Below, piece by piece: positions 57,636 to 64,000 of a stretch of DNA of 64,000 bases. The notes under the pieces were generated by a model. It worked only from the letters and a program-made list of their open reading frames with translations. It did not search any database and was not told the DNA's origin. The position numbers and the translations under genes are program-made. This stretch comes from an archaeon (GTDB lineage: Archaea; Nanobdellota; Nanobdellia; Woesearchaeales; GW2011-AR9): NCBI GenBank assembly GCA_030704845.1, contig JAUYKZ010000009.1, positions 62,001 to 126,000 of the forward strand, given 5' to 3'. Positions within the stretch are counted from its first letter, which is position 1. Each line of letters opens with the position of its first letter.

Positions 57636-58655
57636 TTAGATTTCTAAATCCTTTTCCTTTTTTTTCCCAAATAAGTTGTAGACAAGTTTATATTTCTGTT
57701 TTTGCATTTCTAAAGATAATGACCAGATAGATTTAATACCATATTTATCTTGACAAGTATGAGAATTAGTATCTCCTAGGATTTCAATAATATCTGAGTA
57801 CTTGAAATCTCTTCTCGCTTTTATTTTTTGATCTACTTCTTCATATCTCAATTTGGTATTATGCTTAGGATATTTGACCAAGATTTTATCTTCTTTTTTT
57901 AGTTCTGGATCAACAAAATGGTTTGTTACTATTAATCTATTGTCAACAGGTTCACGAATTTTGACCTTTTCTGAATTGTGTTCCACAACTACCATCCTCC
58001 CAGATTTATCCGCTATAAAGAAAAATTTAGGATAACATAATGGAACTTCCTTAAATATTTTCAAAGCTTCATCAACAGTTTTACAATTTTCTGCTATCAG
58101 TTTGATCATATGTGCTGGTCTTAATCCATATTTCCATTTATAAGAAAGAGCGAAATCTAATCCGATAAATAACCCTTTATCATTTATCGCATCATCCTCA
58201 TTATACAATAGAAAACTGGATTTAGATTTATTGCTATAAACTCCCATATCAGTTATACTAATGTATTTGTTCTTCTTTGGTGTGATTATTTTATAGATCT
58301 CAAATAAATTTTCTGTTGATTTCAACCAATCATAATTCCTTCCTACAAAAGATCCATTTTTATTCTTAACTCCAAAGATGGTACACGCTTTAGCGACATA
58401 AAACTTCCTAAACCAATCTAATTCTCCAGCTAAAAAAAAGAACAAAAGCTTTTCTTCGTTAATTTTTAGAATTTCATTTATTCCTTTCAGTTCTTCCAAC
58501 ACTCCCGGGAAATATTTCTGATAAATCGTCTTTTGATTTTCTAAAATATCTTTATTTACTTTAACTGATCCCAAATCCATTCCATTCTTTTTATAAATTT
58601 TCCCGAGTTGTTTTCCTACCTCAAAATAATTCCCTTTGAATGTTGTAATTTGCAT
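57636..58655 (-). CDS. C45-family N-terminal nucleophile hydrolase-like protein
   Basis: 339 residues. The start TFKGNYFEVGKQLGKIYKKNG and FFFLAGELDWFRKFYVAKACTIFGVKNKNGSFVGRNYDWL match the acyl-CoA:6-aminopenicillanate acyltransferase/C45 peptidase family; the cysteine of ACTIF would become the nucleophile after self-cleavage. Later, DDAINDKGLFIGLDF and VEHNSEKVKIREP match. It may hydrolyse an amide bond; the substrate is unknown. Confidence 0.78.
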   Translation of the reverse strand: MQITTFKGNYFEVGKQLGKIYKKNGMDLGSVKVNKDILENQKTIYQKYFPGVLEELKGINEILKINEEKLLFFFLAGELDWFRKFYVAKACTIFGVKNKNGSFVGRNYDWLKSTENLFEIYKIITPKKNKYISITDMGVYSNKSKSSFLLYNEDDAINDKGLFIGLDFALSYKWKYGLRPAHMIKLIAENCKTVDEALKIFKEVPLCYPKFFFIADKSGRMVVVEHNSEKVKIREPVDNRLIVTNHFVDPELKKEDKILVKYPKHNTKLRYEEVDQKIKARRDFKYSDIIEILGDTNSHTCQDKYGIKSIWSLSLEMQKQKYKLVYNLFGKKKEKDLEI

Positions 58656-58730
58656 ATGATATAAACAGGTATTCCCATAACCTTTAAATATTCTTTCTTC
58701 TTTCTATATCTAAAAGAGGTGATAGACAGT

Positions 58731-58988
58731 ATGGCTAAAAGAAAAAGCTCTAGAAGTAGAACGAAGAAAAAAGTTGAGAAAAAAACTTGGTTTTTGAGTG
58801 GTTGGAAACCAGCACCATTACCTTCCAGTTTCATGCTTACCTCCATTCTCGGATTAATCTTTACGATGTATATTATCATCCCATTAAGTGCCGATTTTGC
58901 AATAGCTTTCCTAATCATTTTCAGCGCAATGTTTGTCGCATCATTAATCAGCATGACTAAAGCGCCGTTGGTGGAGTTCAAAAAATAA
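58731..58988 (+). CDS. Small membrane protein, hypothetical
   Basis: 85 residues from ATG 58731, preceded by GAGGTGA. A very basic N-terminus (KRKSSRSRTKKKVEKKTWFLSGWKP) is followed by two membrane helices (SSFMLTSILGLIFTMYIIIPL and AIAFLIIFSAMFVASLISM). The next gene overlaps its stop. A TATA-like TTTAAATATTC lies at about 58683. Confidence 0.65.
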   Translation: MAKRKSSRSRTKKKVEKKTWFLSGWKPAPLPSSFMLTSILGLIFTMYIIIPLSADFAIAFLIIFSAMFVASLISMTKAPLVEFKK

Positions 58989-59422
58989 TGGCACCAGCAC
59001 ATTTTGGATGGTCTTTCCCTAGGAACAAACTGTTATTTATGAGAATCGAAGCAGTAGCCGTATCAATTGTAGCAGTATTAATTTTCTTTGTTGCAATCGC
59101 TCAAACCGATTTACTTATCGCTTTAAGCTCAACACTAGGATTCATCTTATTATATACAATTGTTTCATTTATTATCCTAAATATAAGAAGACCGCATGAA
59201 GAATATCATGTGAAATCAGGAAATTTACATATTATCAGAAAAACAAGATTTTCTCAGAAAAGTGCAAAAATACCTCTTAAAGGAGTTAAGAGACATAAAT
59301 TTGACAAACTGTTTTTAGGCGGATATGTTCTAGCTGGAAAAAAACGCCATTCGTTATTTTTTAATACGATTTCTGAATTAAAGAAGTTTGAGAAAGAAAT
59401 TAAGAAACATATGAAAGGTTAA
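58988..59422 (+). CDS. Membrane protein, hypothetical
   Basis: 144 residues with two N-terminal membrane segments (AVAVSIVAVLIFFVAIA and LGFILLYTIVSFIIL), then a basic cytoplasmic part (EYHVKSGNLHIIRKTRFSQKSAKIPLKGVKRHKFDKLFLGGYV) that resembles a PH-like/bPH domain. It overlaps the preceding gene as TAATG. Confidence 0.6.
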   Translation: MAPAHFGWSFPRNKLLFMRIEAVAVSIVAVLIFFVAIAQTDLLIALSSTLGFILLYTIVSFIILNIRRPHEEYHVKSGNLHIIRKTRFSQKSAKIPLKGVKRHKFDKLFLGGYVLAGKKRHSLFFNTISELKKFEKEIKKHMKG

Positions 59423-59718
59423 TGATTAAACATTCTTTCAAATTTTTCTTTTGCTGCATTTTCTTTAGAGAATATAACATGAGAAGATCTTTTCTCAAAT
59501 AAGGCAATTGCTAAATTAGTTCTAATTTCATCGGTATTGATGCCATTCTTTATACCTAACACTTTAGCATCTTGTAAACATTCATCAAGAAGTTTAAAAT
59601 TAATTCTTCGACATTCTTCTTCCACTCGAGATTCCTCTTCCGAAGTAAGGACAACTTCTTCCCAGACAGGGGGAGAATTTTCACTTATTTTTCTCGGAAA
59701 TGTCTTTGAAAATGGCAT
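59419..59718 (-). CDS. Hypothetical acidic helical protein
   Basis: 99 residues. The central part (SEEEESRVEEECRRINFKLLDECLQDAKVLGIKNGINTDEIRTNLAIALFEKR-like) is helical and acidic with no membrane segment. It overlaps the upstream convergent membrane gene by 4 bases and is divergent from the GTPase gene. Unrecognised. Confidence 0.5.
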   Translation of the reverse strand: MPFSKTFPRKISENSPPVWEEVVLTSEEESRVEEECRRINFKLLDECLQDAKVLGIKNGINTDEIRTNLAIALFEKRSSHVIFSKENAAKEKFERMFNH

Positions 59719-59770
59719 AAACTCATTTTTGGTAAGGAACGTTTATAAATTTGTATACTCTGGAGACATA

Positions 59771-60505
59771 ATGCCATCATTCTGGAGACATGTAAATCAA
59801 GTTCTAAAGGAAGCGGAAATCATCATTGAAGTAATTGATGCTCGTCACATTAAAGAAACTAGAAATCTTGAAATTGAAGAAAAGATTACTAAAGCTAAAA
59901 GAAGGATTTTATATGTAATAACCAAATGTGACCTAGTTAATATTGATAAACTTAAAAAAGAAATTTCAAACTTAAATCCGGTTGTCTTCATTTCAAGTAC
60001 TGAAAAATTAGGAACGACCATCTTAAAAAAGAAAATTCTAGAATTGTCAAAAGGAGAAAAAGTTACCGTTGGAGTAGTGGGATATCCAAATGTAGGTAAA
60101 TCATCTTTAATAAATGCTTTAACTGGCCGAGGATCAGCTAGAACTTCGTCCGAAAGTGGATATACTAAAGGATTACAGAAAATCAGAGTGGATGGTAAGA
60201 TCCTTCTGATAGATACCCCTGGCGTTTTTCCTTCCATGGAGAAAGATAACCTTAAACACGGTAAAACCGGAGCAATTGATTATAGTAAAATTAAAGACCC
60301 CGAATTGGTCGCATTAAACTTAATTGAAGAACAAAAAGAATTGATTAAGAAACATTACAAAATCTCTAAAGATGAAGGAGATGAGATCCTGGAAGCCATT
60401 GCCTTGAAATTTAAAAAATTGCAAAAAGGCGGGGGACCGGATATTGATGCGGCCGCAAGATTACTACTTAAACATTGGCAGACGGGTGTGATTACAGGTG
60501 CATGA
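59771..60505 (+). CDS. Circularly permuted GTPase (YlqF/YawG-type)
   Basis: 244 residues. The G motifs occur in permuted order: G4 as ITKCDL (about residue 56), then G1 GYPNVGKSSLIN, then G3 LLIDTPGVFP. The MMR_HSR1/YlqF family acts in large-subunit assembly. Start at ATG 59771 (MPSFWRHVNQVLKEAEIIIEVIDARHI) instead of the track start, with TTTATAAATT as TATA box about 30 bases upstream. The rhodanese-like gene overlaps by 8 bases. Confidence 0.9.
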   Translation: MPSFWRHVNQVLKEAEIIIEVIDARHIKETRNLEIEEKITKAKRRILYVITKCDLVNIDKLKKEISNLNPVVFISSTEKLGTTILKKKILELSKGEKVTVGVVGYPNVGKSSLINALTGRGSARTSSESGYTKGLQKIRVDGKILLIDTPGVFPSMEKDNLKHGKTGAIDYSKIKDPELVALNLIEEQKELIKKHYKISKDEGDEILEAIALKFKKLQKGGGPDIDAAARLLLKHWQTGVITGA

Positions 60506-60797
60506 GAACGTTACGCCCCAACAAGCAAAGAAATTAATTGAATTAAACAGAGATAATAAGGATTTTATTATTTTAGATATAAGGACGCCTGAAGAATTTA
60601 ATGAGGTTCATGTGAACAATGCTTGGAATATCGATTTTTACAATCCAAATTTTCCTTCCATGATAGCCCAACTTGATAAGAACAAAACTTACCTTGTTCA
60701 TTGCAAAACAGGTGGACGAAGTTCCCGATCAATGGAAATCTTTTTAGAACATGGATTTGAAAATGTAATTAATGTTGTTGGGAAACTGTTTGAATGA
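60498..60797 (+). CDS. Rhodanese-domain protein
   Basis: 99-residue single-domain rhodanese. FIILDIRTPEEFNEVHVNNAWNIDF is the CH2A part and YLVHCKTGGRSSRSMEIFLEHGFENV has the catalytic cysteine. It would transfer sulfur or act as a phosphatase-like protein. The start is a GTG within the GTPase gene. The product is close to the minimal domain length. Confidence 0.85.
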   Translation: MHENVTPQQAKKLIELNRDNKDFIILDIRTPEEFNEVHVNNAWNIDFYNPNFPSMIAQLDKNKTYLVHCKTGGRSSRSMEIFLEHGFENVINVVGKLFE

Positions 60798-60812
60798 ACG
60801 TTCTGCTCAGTT

Positions 60813-63017
60813 TTATTTCTTTTGATACTCCTCATCAACAACATTCTTAATTCGGTCTGCAATCTTCTCACCGATACCTTCAATCTTGGTAAGATCTTCC
60901 TTGGGTGCATTAATCACATTTTTAACCGTTGAAAATTCTTCCAATAACTTCCGAGCATGTTGCACGCCAATTCCAGGAATGGAAGATATGACAAATTCTT
61001 GCTGTTCCCTCATTGATCTTGGTTTGATTGCATGATAAGAAAAATCGCGACTTTTATCCTGTTCTCTTTTTGCCATCACCGCTAGAAGAGATGCGGTATC
61101 TTTAGGATTTTTTGTGTATAATATTGGAACTCCAAAATCAAGAACAATTGCTGATAACATCCCACGAATAGCATTGGCGTGAACTTTACGTAAAGAATAT
61201 ATATCCTCCTCCCCTTCAATAATTAACACAGCTTTATCAAAACTCTTTTTAAGATCTCCAACTTGGTCTAAAAGTCTACCGTCAATGATAGACGCAACAA
61301 AATCCGGGACTTTTTTTAATTCTACCCCTACCTTCCCGGACACAACATAATCTGCAGTTTCTAATTGGCCAGTTTTAACCGAGATACCAAGATCAATCAA
61401 TTCTTTAACAATTCGATTATTCTTTTCTCGATGATCAGCAAGAACTGCAACAATCTGTTCTTCAGGAATGAACTGTTGCAAGGTAGCATTTTGATTTCGT
61501 TCTTGATGAAGGAGCGAGAATTCTGATTTCAATTTTTCTAAGTTGTGGTACATTCTTTTTTCTTTATGATACGAAGCCCAACGGTAAGCTTCGTCTCTCG
61601 TTGTTGAGGTTACAAGGATTGTTACTTCACCTTTCTCTAACCTACCTGTTCTTCCCCTTCTTTGAATTGCCCTAATCGCGGAAGGTACCGGTTCATAAAA
61701 AATAACGTCATCAACTTTGGGAATATCTAGCCCTTCTTCAGCAACCGAAGTGGCCACTAAAACTTGAAATTCTCCTTCACGAAATCTGTCCAGAATTTCT
61801 TTCTGCTGTTTCTGGGAAAATCCTATCCCTTTCTTTTTTGCTTGCCCAACAAAAACATTGTTTGAGACATTATAACTGTCTAACTGTTTGACAATCTCTT
61901 GGGCTGAATCTCTGAACTGAGTGAAAATAATTATTTTAGCATTTTTGGTTTTAGCGATAGCATCTGTCACTAACTCTTGAAGTTTTGCTAACTTTGGATG
62001 CTTAATACCTTTATTTATAACCTCGTTAGCACAATATACTGCTGATTTGAAATTGGCATCTAACACCAGATTTTGGACTGCTTTTATTTTAGAAGTTAAC
62101 GCCTGCTCTTGAATTCCTTTGAGATATTCGTAAGCTTGTTTTATTCCTTGAGATTCTAGTAATTCTAAACCATGCTCAATTTTAAGAGCTTCAGCGATAA
62201 CGGAAACCGAACGAAGAATCTCAAAATCTTTAATTCCTTGCGACAAATTTTTCTGTAATTCTCCTTGTGTTTTAAGAAGTTCTCCTTTGGTAACATCAGG
62301 CCCACGGCAATATCCGTTTTTCTGAGCTTCCAATAATTTTGATTTTCTACATTCCTGTAAGAATTTCTGGACTATCTTAAATTCCTCTGGAAATTCAACT
62401 TTCGCCCAATTAATTTTAACATGCTGGACATAAGGTTTAACATCCGGATCTTGTTCCGTCCTTACTTCAACTCGTTCAATTTTTAAATTAGCACAAACTT
62501 CTTTTATCTTCTCAAAATCACTTCCAGGAGAAGCGGTAAGAGCGAGAATTCTTGAGATAGAACTGGATTTTTCATACTGATCAGCAACCCAAACATAAGC
62601 ATATTCTCCCGTAGCATGGTGCGCTTCATCAAAAACAAGACAACTTACTTCATTGAGTTTGACCCGCTTGTTAATTACGTCATTCTCTAAACCTTGAGGG
62701 GTACTTATGATGATAGTTGCATCTTTCCATAATTCTGCTCTTTTCTCTGGTTTAACACTTCCCGTAAAAAGAACAACTTTCTCTGGTTCGATCTTCAAAT
62801 ATTTTCGGAAAGTTTCTACATGCTGTTCGCATAATGGTTTCGTCGGAGCCAGCATCAAAATTTTTGAATTGGGATATTGGGTTAAACGTTGGGCGGTGAG
62901 TAATAAAGCAAGTGCGGTCTTTCCTAAACCAGTGGGGAGAACAACTAAAGTATTCTTATATGCTGCAGTGCCTAGAATAGTCTGTTGATATAATCTAGGA
63001 CTGAAATTTCTAATCAT
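60813..63017 (-). CDS. hef: Hef helicase-nuclease (XPF/FANCM family)
   Basis: 734 residues. Helicase domain 1: Walker A VLPTGLGKTALALLLTAQ and VFDEAHHATGEYAY; domain 2: VATSVAEEGLDIPKVDDVIFYEP and QRRGRTGR. The ERCC4 nuclease: DYVVSGKVGVELKKVPDFVASIIDGRLLDQ, where ERKxxxD reads ELKxxxD (Arg to Leu). Two HhH motifs end the protein. It processes stalled forks. Start is ATG 63017, with TTTTAAA at 63046-63040 as a TATA box about 26 bases upstream (leaderless). Confidence 0.95.
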   Translation of the reverse strand: MIRNFSPRLYQQTILGTAAYKNTLVVLPTGLGKTALALLLTAQRLTQYPNSKILMLAPTKPLCEQHVETFRKYLKIEPEKVVLFTGSVKPEKRAELWKDATIIISTPQGLENDVINKRVKLNEVSCLVFDEAHHATGEYAYVWVADQYEKSSSISRILALTASPGSDFEKIKEVCANLKIERVEVRTEQDPDVKPYVQHVKINWAKVEFPEEFKIVQKFLQECRKSKLLEAQKNGYCRGPDVTKGELLKTQGELQKNLSQGIKDFEILRSVSVIAEALKIEHGLELLESQGIKQAYEYLKGIQEQALTSKIKAVQNLVLDANFKSAVYCANEVINKGIKHPKLAKLQELVTDAIAKTKNAKIIIFTQFRDSAQEIVKQLDSYNVSNNVFVGQAKKKGIGFSQKQQKEILDRFREGEFQVLVATSVAEEGLDIPKVDDVIFYEPVPSAIRAIQRRGRTGRLEKGEVTILVTSTTRDEAYRWASYHKEKRMYHNLEKLKSEFSLLHQERNQNATLQQFIPEEQIVAVLADHREKNNRIVKELIDLGISVKTGQLETADYVVSGKVGVELKKVPDFVASIIDGRLLDQVGDLKKSFDKAVLIIEGEEDIYSLRKVHANAIRGMLSAIVLDFGVPILYTKNPKDTASLLAVMAKREQDKSRDFSYHAIKPRSMREQQEFVISSIPGIGVQHARKLLEEFSTVKNVINAPKEDLTKIEGIGEKIADRIKNVVDEEYQKK

Positions 63018-63039
63018 GTAACTCTTGGAGAAGGGGTTG

Positions 63040-63079
63040 TTTAAAAGGATTGTGCGTGGTTGTCTAGTGGGTAGTGGGT
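63040..63079 (-). promoter_or_regulatory. hef promoter with the shared 25-bp motif
   Basis: The motif on the minus strand is ACCCACTACCCACTAGACAACCACG (63079-63055), differing by 2 of 25 bases from 52392-52368. It lies 8 bp before TTTTAAA (63046-63040), the TATA box 26 bases before the ATG. The tandem ACCCACT repeat and the spacing to the TATA box are both conserved with the radA operon promoter. Confidence 0.6.
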
Positions 63080-63139
63080 TTTGTGATGAATAGAACCAAT
63101 CCTCGCAAATTTTATATATCATTAGAATATTAATCTTTT

Positions 63140-63502
63140 ATGTTATCGCTTGAAGAGCAAATTCGACGAATGGAGAGCGATATTAATACTCGTGGATTAG
63201 AAGCTAGGCCAGCTATCTTGGCATTTTCTCTTGAAAATCGAGATTTACGTGAATTTGTGGAAGCATATAAAACTACCTTACAAGGTTATCTTGCTACTTT
63301 TCCCAAAGTAATTGCGGATGCCATCAATGGTGGACGTAGTGTTGAGGATGTTGCTATAACTATTATGGTTCACGATTTTGATTCTTGCTCATTAGAACAA
63401 ACATACGTCAACGAAGGCGGTGTTATTCAAGTAAATCATGACCGCGATAAGGCAGAAATTATTAGAGCCTATTTAGAAAAGCAGGGATATATAACCATTT
63501 GA
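63140..63502 (+). CDS. Hypothetical protein divergent from hef
   Basis: 120 residues, helical and soluble, starting MLSLEEQIRRMESDINTRGLEARPAILAF, with no membrane segment or cysteine pair. TTTTATATATC lies about 25 bases before the ATG, a leaderless promoter pointing away from hef. Unrecognised. Confidence 0.6.
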   Translation: MLSLEEQIRRMESDINTRGLEARPAILAFSLENRDLREFVEAYKTTLQGYLATFPKVIADAINGGRSVEDVAITIMVHDFDSCSLEQTYVNEGGVIQVNHDRDKAEIIRAYLEKQGYITI

Positions 63503-63582
63503 GAATTCTTAAGAGATAGATTTAAAAAAAATCTTCTTATTTTTACTATAAAGCAGATATCTTAAATTTGAGATAAATCAAA

Positions 63583-64000
63583 ATGAATCCCTATAAAATT
63601 TTAGTTACCGGTGTTGGCATTTCTGGTAAAAGTAATCTTGCAAAAAAACTTGAAGAAAATCTCAGTAAGCTCTTTAATCCAATTGTAAATAAAGACGTGG
63701 ATTGGGACCATGATGCTTTGATTGTCCCTGAAGAAGCTATAGTTTACATATTACAAACCCCAAAAGGTTGCCAAGCAGAAAGAAGACATGGAATCTCCTT
63801 GGCTGATTTTAATAGGATTGTATACTGTAACCCAGATCTGGAAACTTATGCTAAACTTCTTGCAAGTAGAGGTTGTGCTTGGTTTAAGGAAGGTGTTATA
63901 GAAAAAGGATTAGACGAAAATCCAACACCATATTCGTTTGAGAAGTTGCCGAACATAATCGAGAGGATAGCTGAATATGCCCTTAGAAAAGAAAGATTAA
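63583..64000 (+). CDS. P-loop kinase-like protein, 3' end cut by window edge
   Basis: Open from ATG 63583 to the window end (139 codons, no stop), so absent from the ORF track. The P-loop is TGVGISGKSNLAKKL (GxxxxGKS), followed by an acidic stretch WDHDALIVPEEAIVYIL, RIVYCNPDLETYAKLLASRG and GLDENPTPYSFEKLP. This looks like an adenylate/nucleotide-kinase-type fold. The end is missing, so function and full length are unknown. Confidence 0.65.
   Translation, partial: MNPYKILVTGVGISGKSNLAKKLEENLSKLFNPIVNKDVDWDHDALIVPEEAIVYILQTPKGCQAERRHGISLADFNRIVYCNPDLETYAKLLASRGCAWFKEGVIEKGLDENPTPYSFEKLPNIIERIAEYALRKERL

Noticed and set aside
58616-59002. 128-residue minus-strand ORF
   Set aside because: Antisense to the small membrane gene 58731-58988, which has a good ribosome site and TATA box.
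1-64000. CRISPR array, IS element transposase, or prophage
   Set aside because: No evenly spaced repeats with unique spacers and no transposase, integrase or capsid-like ORF were seen; the only long repeat is the 97-bp pair.

Overview
The window is an AT-rich archaeal chromosome segment. Evidence: a full archaeal/eukaryote-type ribosomal protein cluster (eL32, eL19, eS4, aIF1, Rpp29), SecY/Sec61-beta/SecDF, NAC, aRF1, aIF5A, a histone, RadA, RFC-small, Hef, Nop5/fibrillarin, RNase P RNA with two protein subunits, an intron-bearing tRNA-Cys, and TATA boxes 25-30 bp upstream of many leaderless starts. Compact proteins, stand-alone domains and many small orphan membrane or coiled-coil proteins suggest a DPANN-type archaeon, perhaps Woesearchaeota-like. 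That placement is inference from content; no 16S gene is present.

Layout. 1-15134, minus strand: S10/spc-type operon running uL3, uL4, uL23, uL2, uS19, uL22, uS3, uL29, aIF1, Rpp29, uS17, uL14, uL24, eS4, uL5, uS14, uS8, uL6, eL32, eL19, uL18, uS5, uL30, uL15, SecY, one orphan, then the cut 5' end of a DUF106/EMC3-like insertase. 15.1-16.8 kb: operon leader, an orphan gene and copy 1 of a 97-bp repeat. 16.8-20 kb: nop5-CYTH-fibrillarin operon and topoisomerase IB. 20-29.3 kb: small membrane proteins, a methyltransferase, ferredoxin, two lipoproteins, RFC-small, an antiporter, a PRC-barrel protein, TraB, then copy 2 of the 97-bp repeat (inverted) before a tandem paralog pair. 29.3-33.3 kb: RNase P RNA, Sec61-beta, NAC, helical proteins and a MinD-like ATPase. 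33.3-39.8 kb: SecD/SecF, an ABC exporter and Fap7-type kinase. 39.9-43.8 kb: aRF1, a zinc peptidase, histone, aIF5A, a cysteine-free eL40 and a site-2-protease-like enzyme. 43.8-46.3 kb: a divergent regulator facing an aaRS-like/radical SAM operon. 46.3-52.7 kb: TrxB and a flavin reductase, Rpp21, a secreted metalloprotease, a truncated PEP-synthase domain, a TRAM protein, RadA with an upstream PC4-like gene, and tRNA-Cys. 52.7-64 kb: NFACT-N, phosphatase, exonuclease, TrpRS, C45 hydrolase, permuted GTPase, rhodanese, Hef, and a cut P-loop kinase.

How parts fit: translation and co-translational secretion dominate (ribosomal cluster with SecY, Sec61-beta with NAC, SecDF, DUF106). RNA processing appears as Nop5/fibrillarin and three RNase P components. 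DNA repair appears as RadA with a PC4-like partner, and Hef.

Most interesting signals: (1) a perfect 97-bp inverted repeat pair 12 kb apart, each carrying two dyads around a TATA box and sitting in the same orientation just before a gene; (2) a 25-bp motif, 23 of 25 identical, placed 7-8 bp upstream of the TATA box of both the radA operon and hef, suggesting a shared DNA-repair regulator; (3) an undescribed-looking operon of a class II aaRS-like plus MazG-like fusion and a radical SAM enzyme, facing an HTH regulator across three phased direct repeats; (4) a tRNA-Cys that appears to need removal of two introns; (5) loss of zinc ligands in eL40 and uS14.
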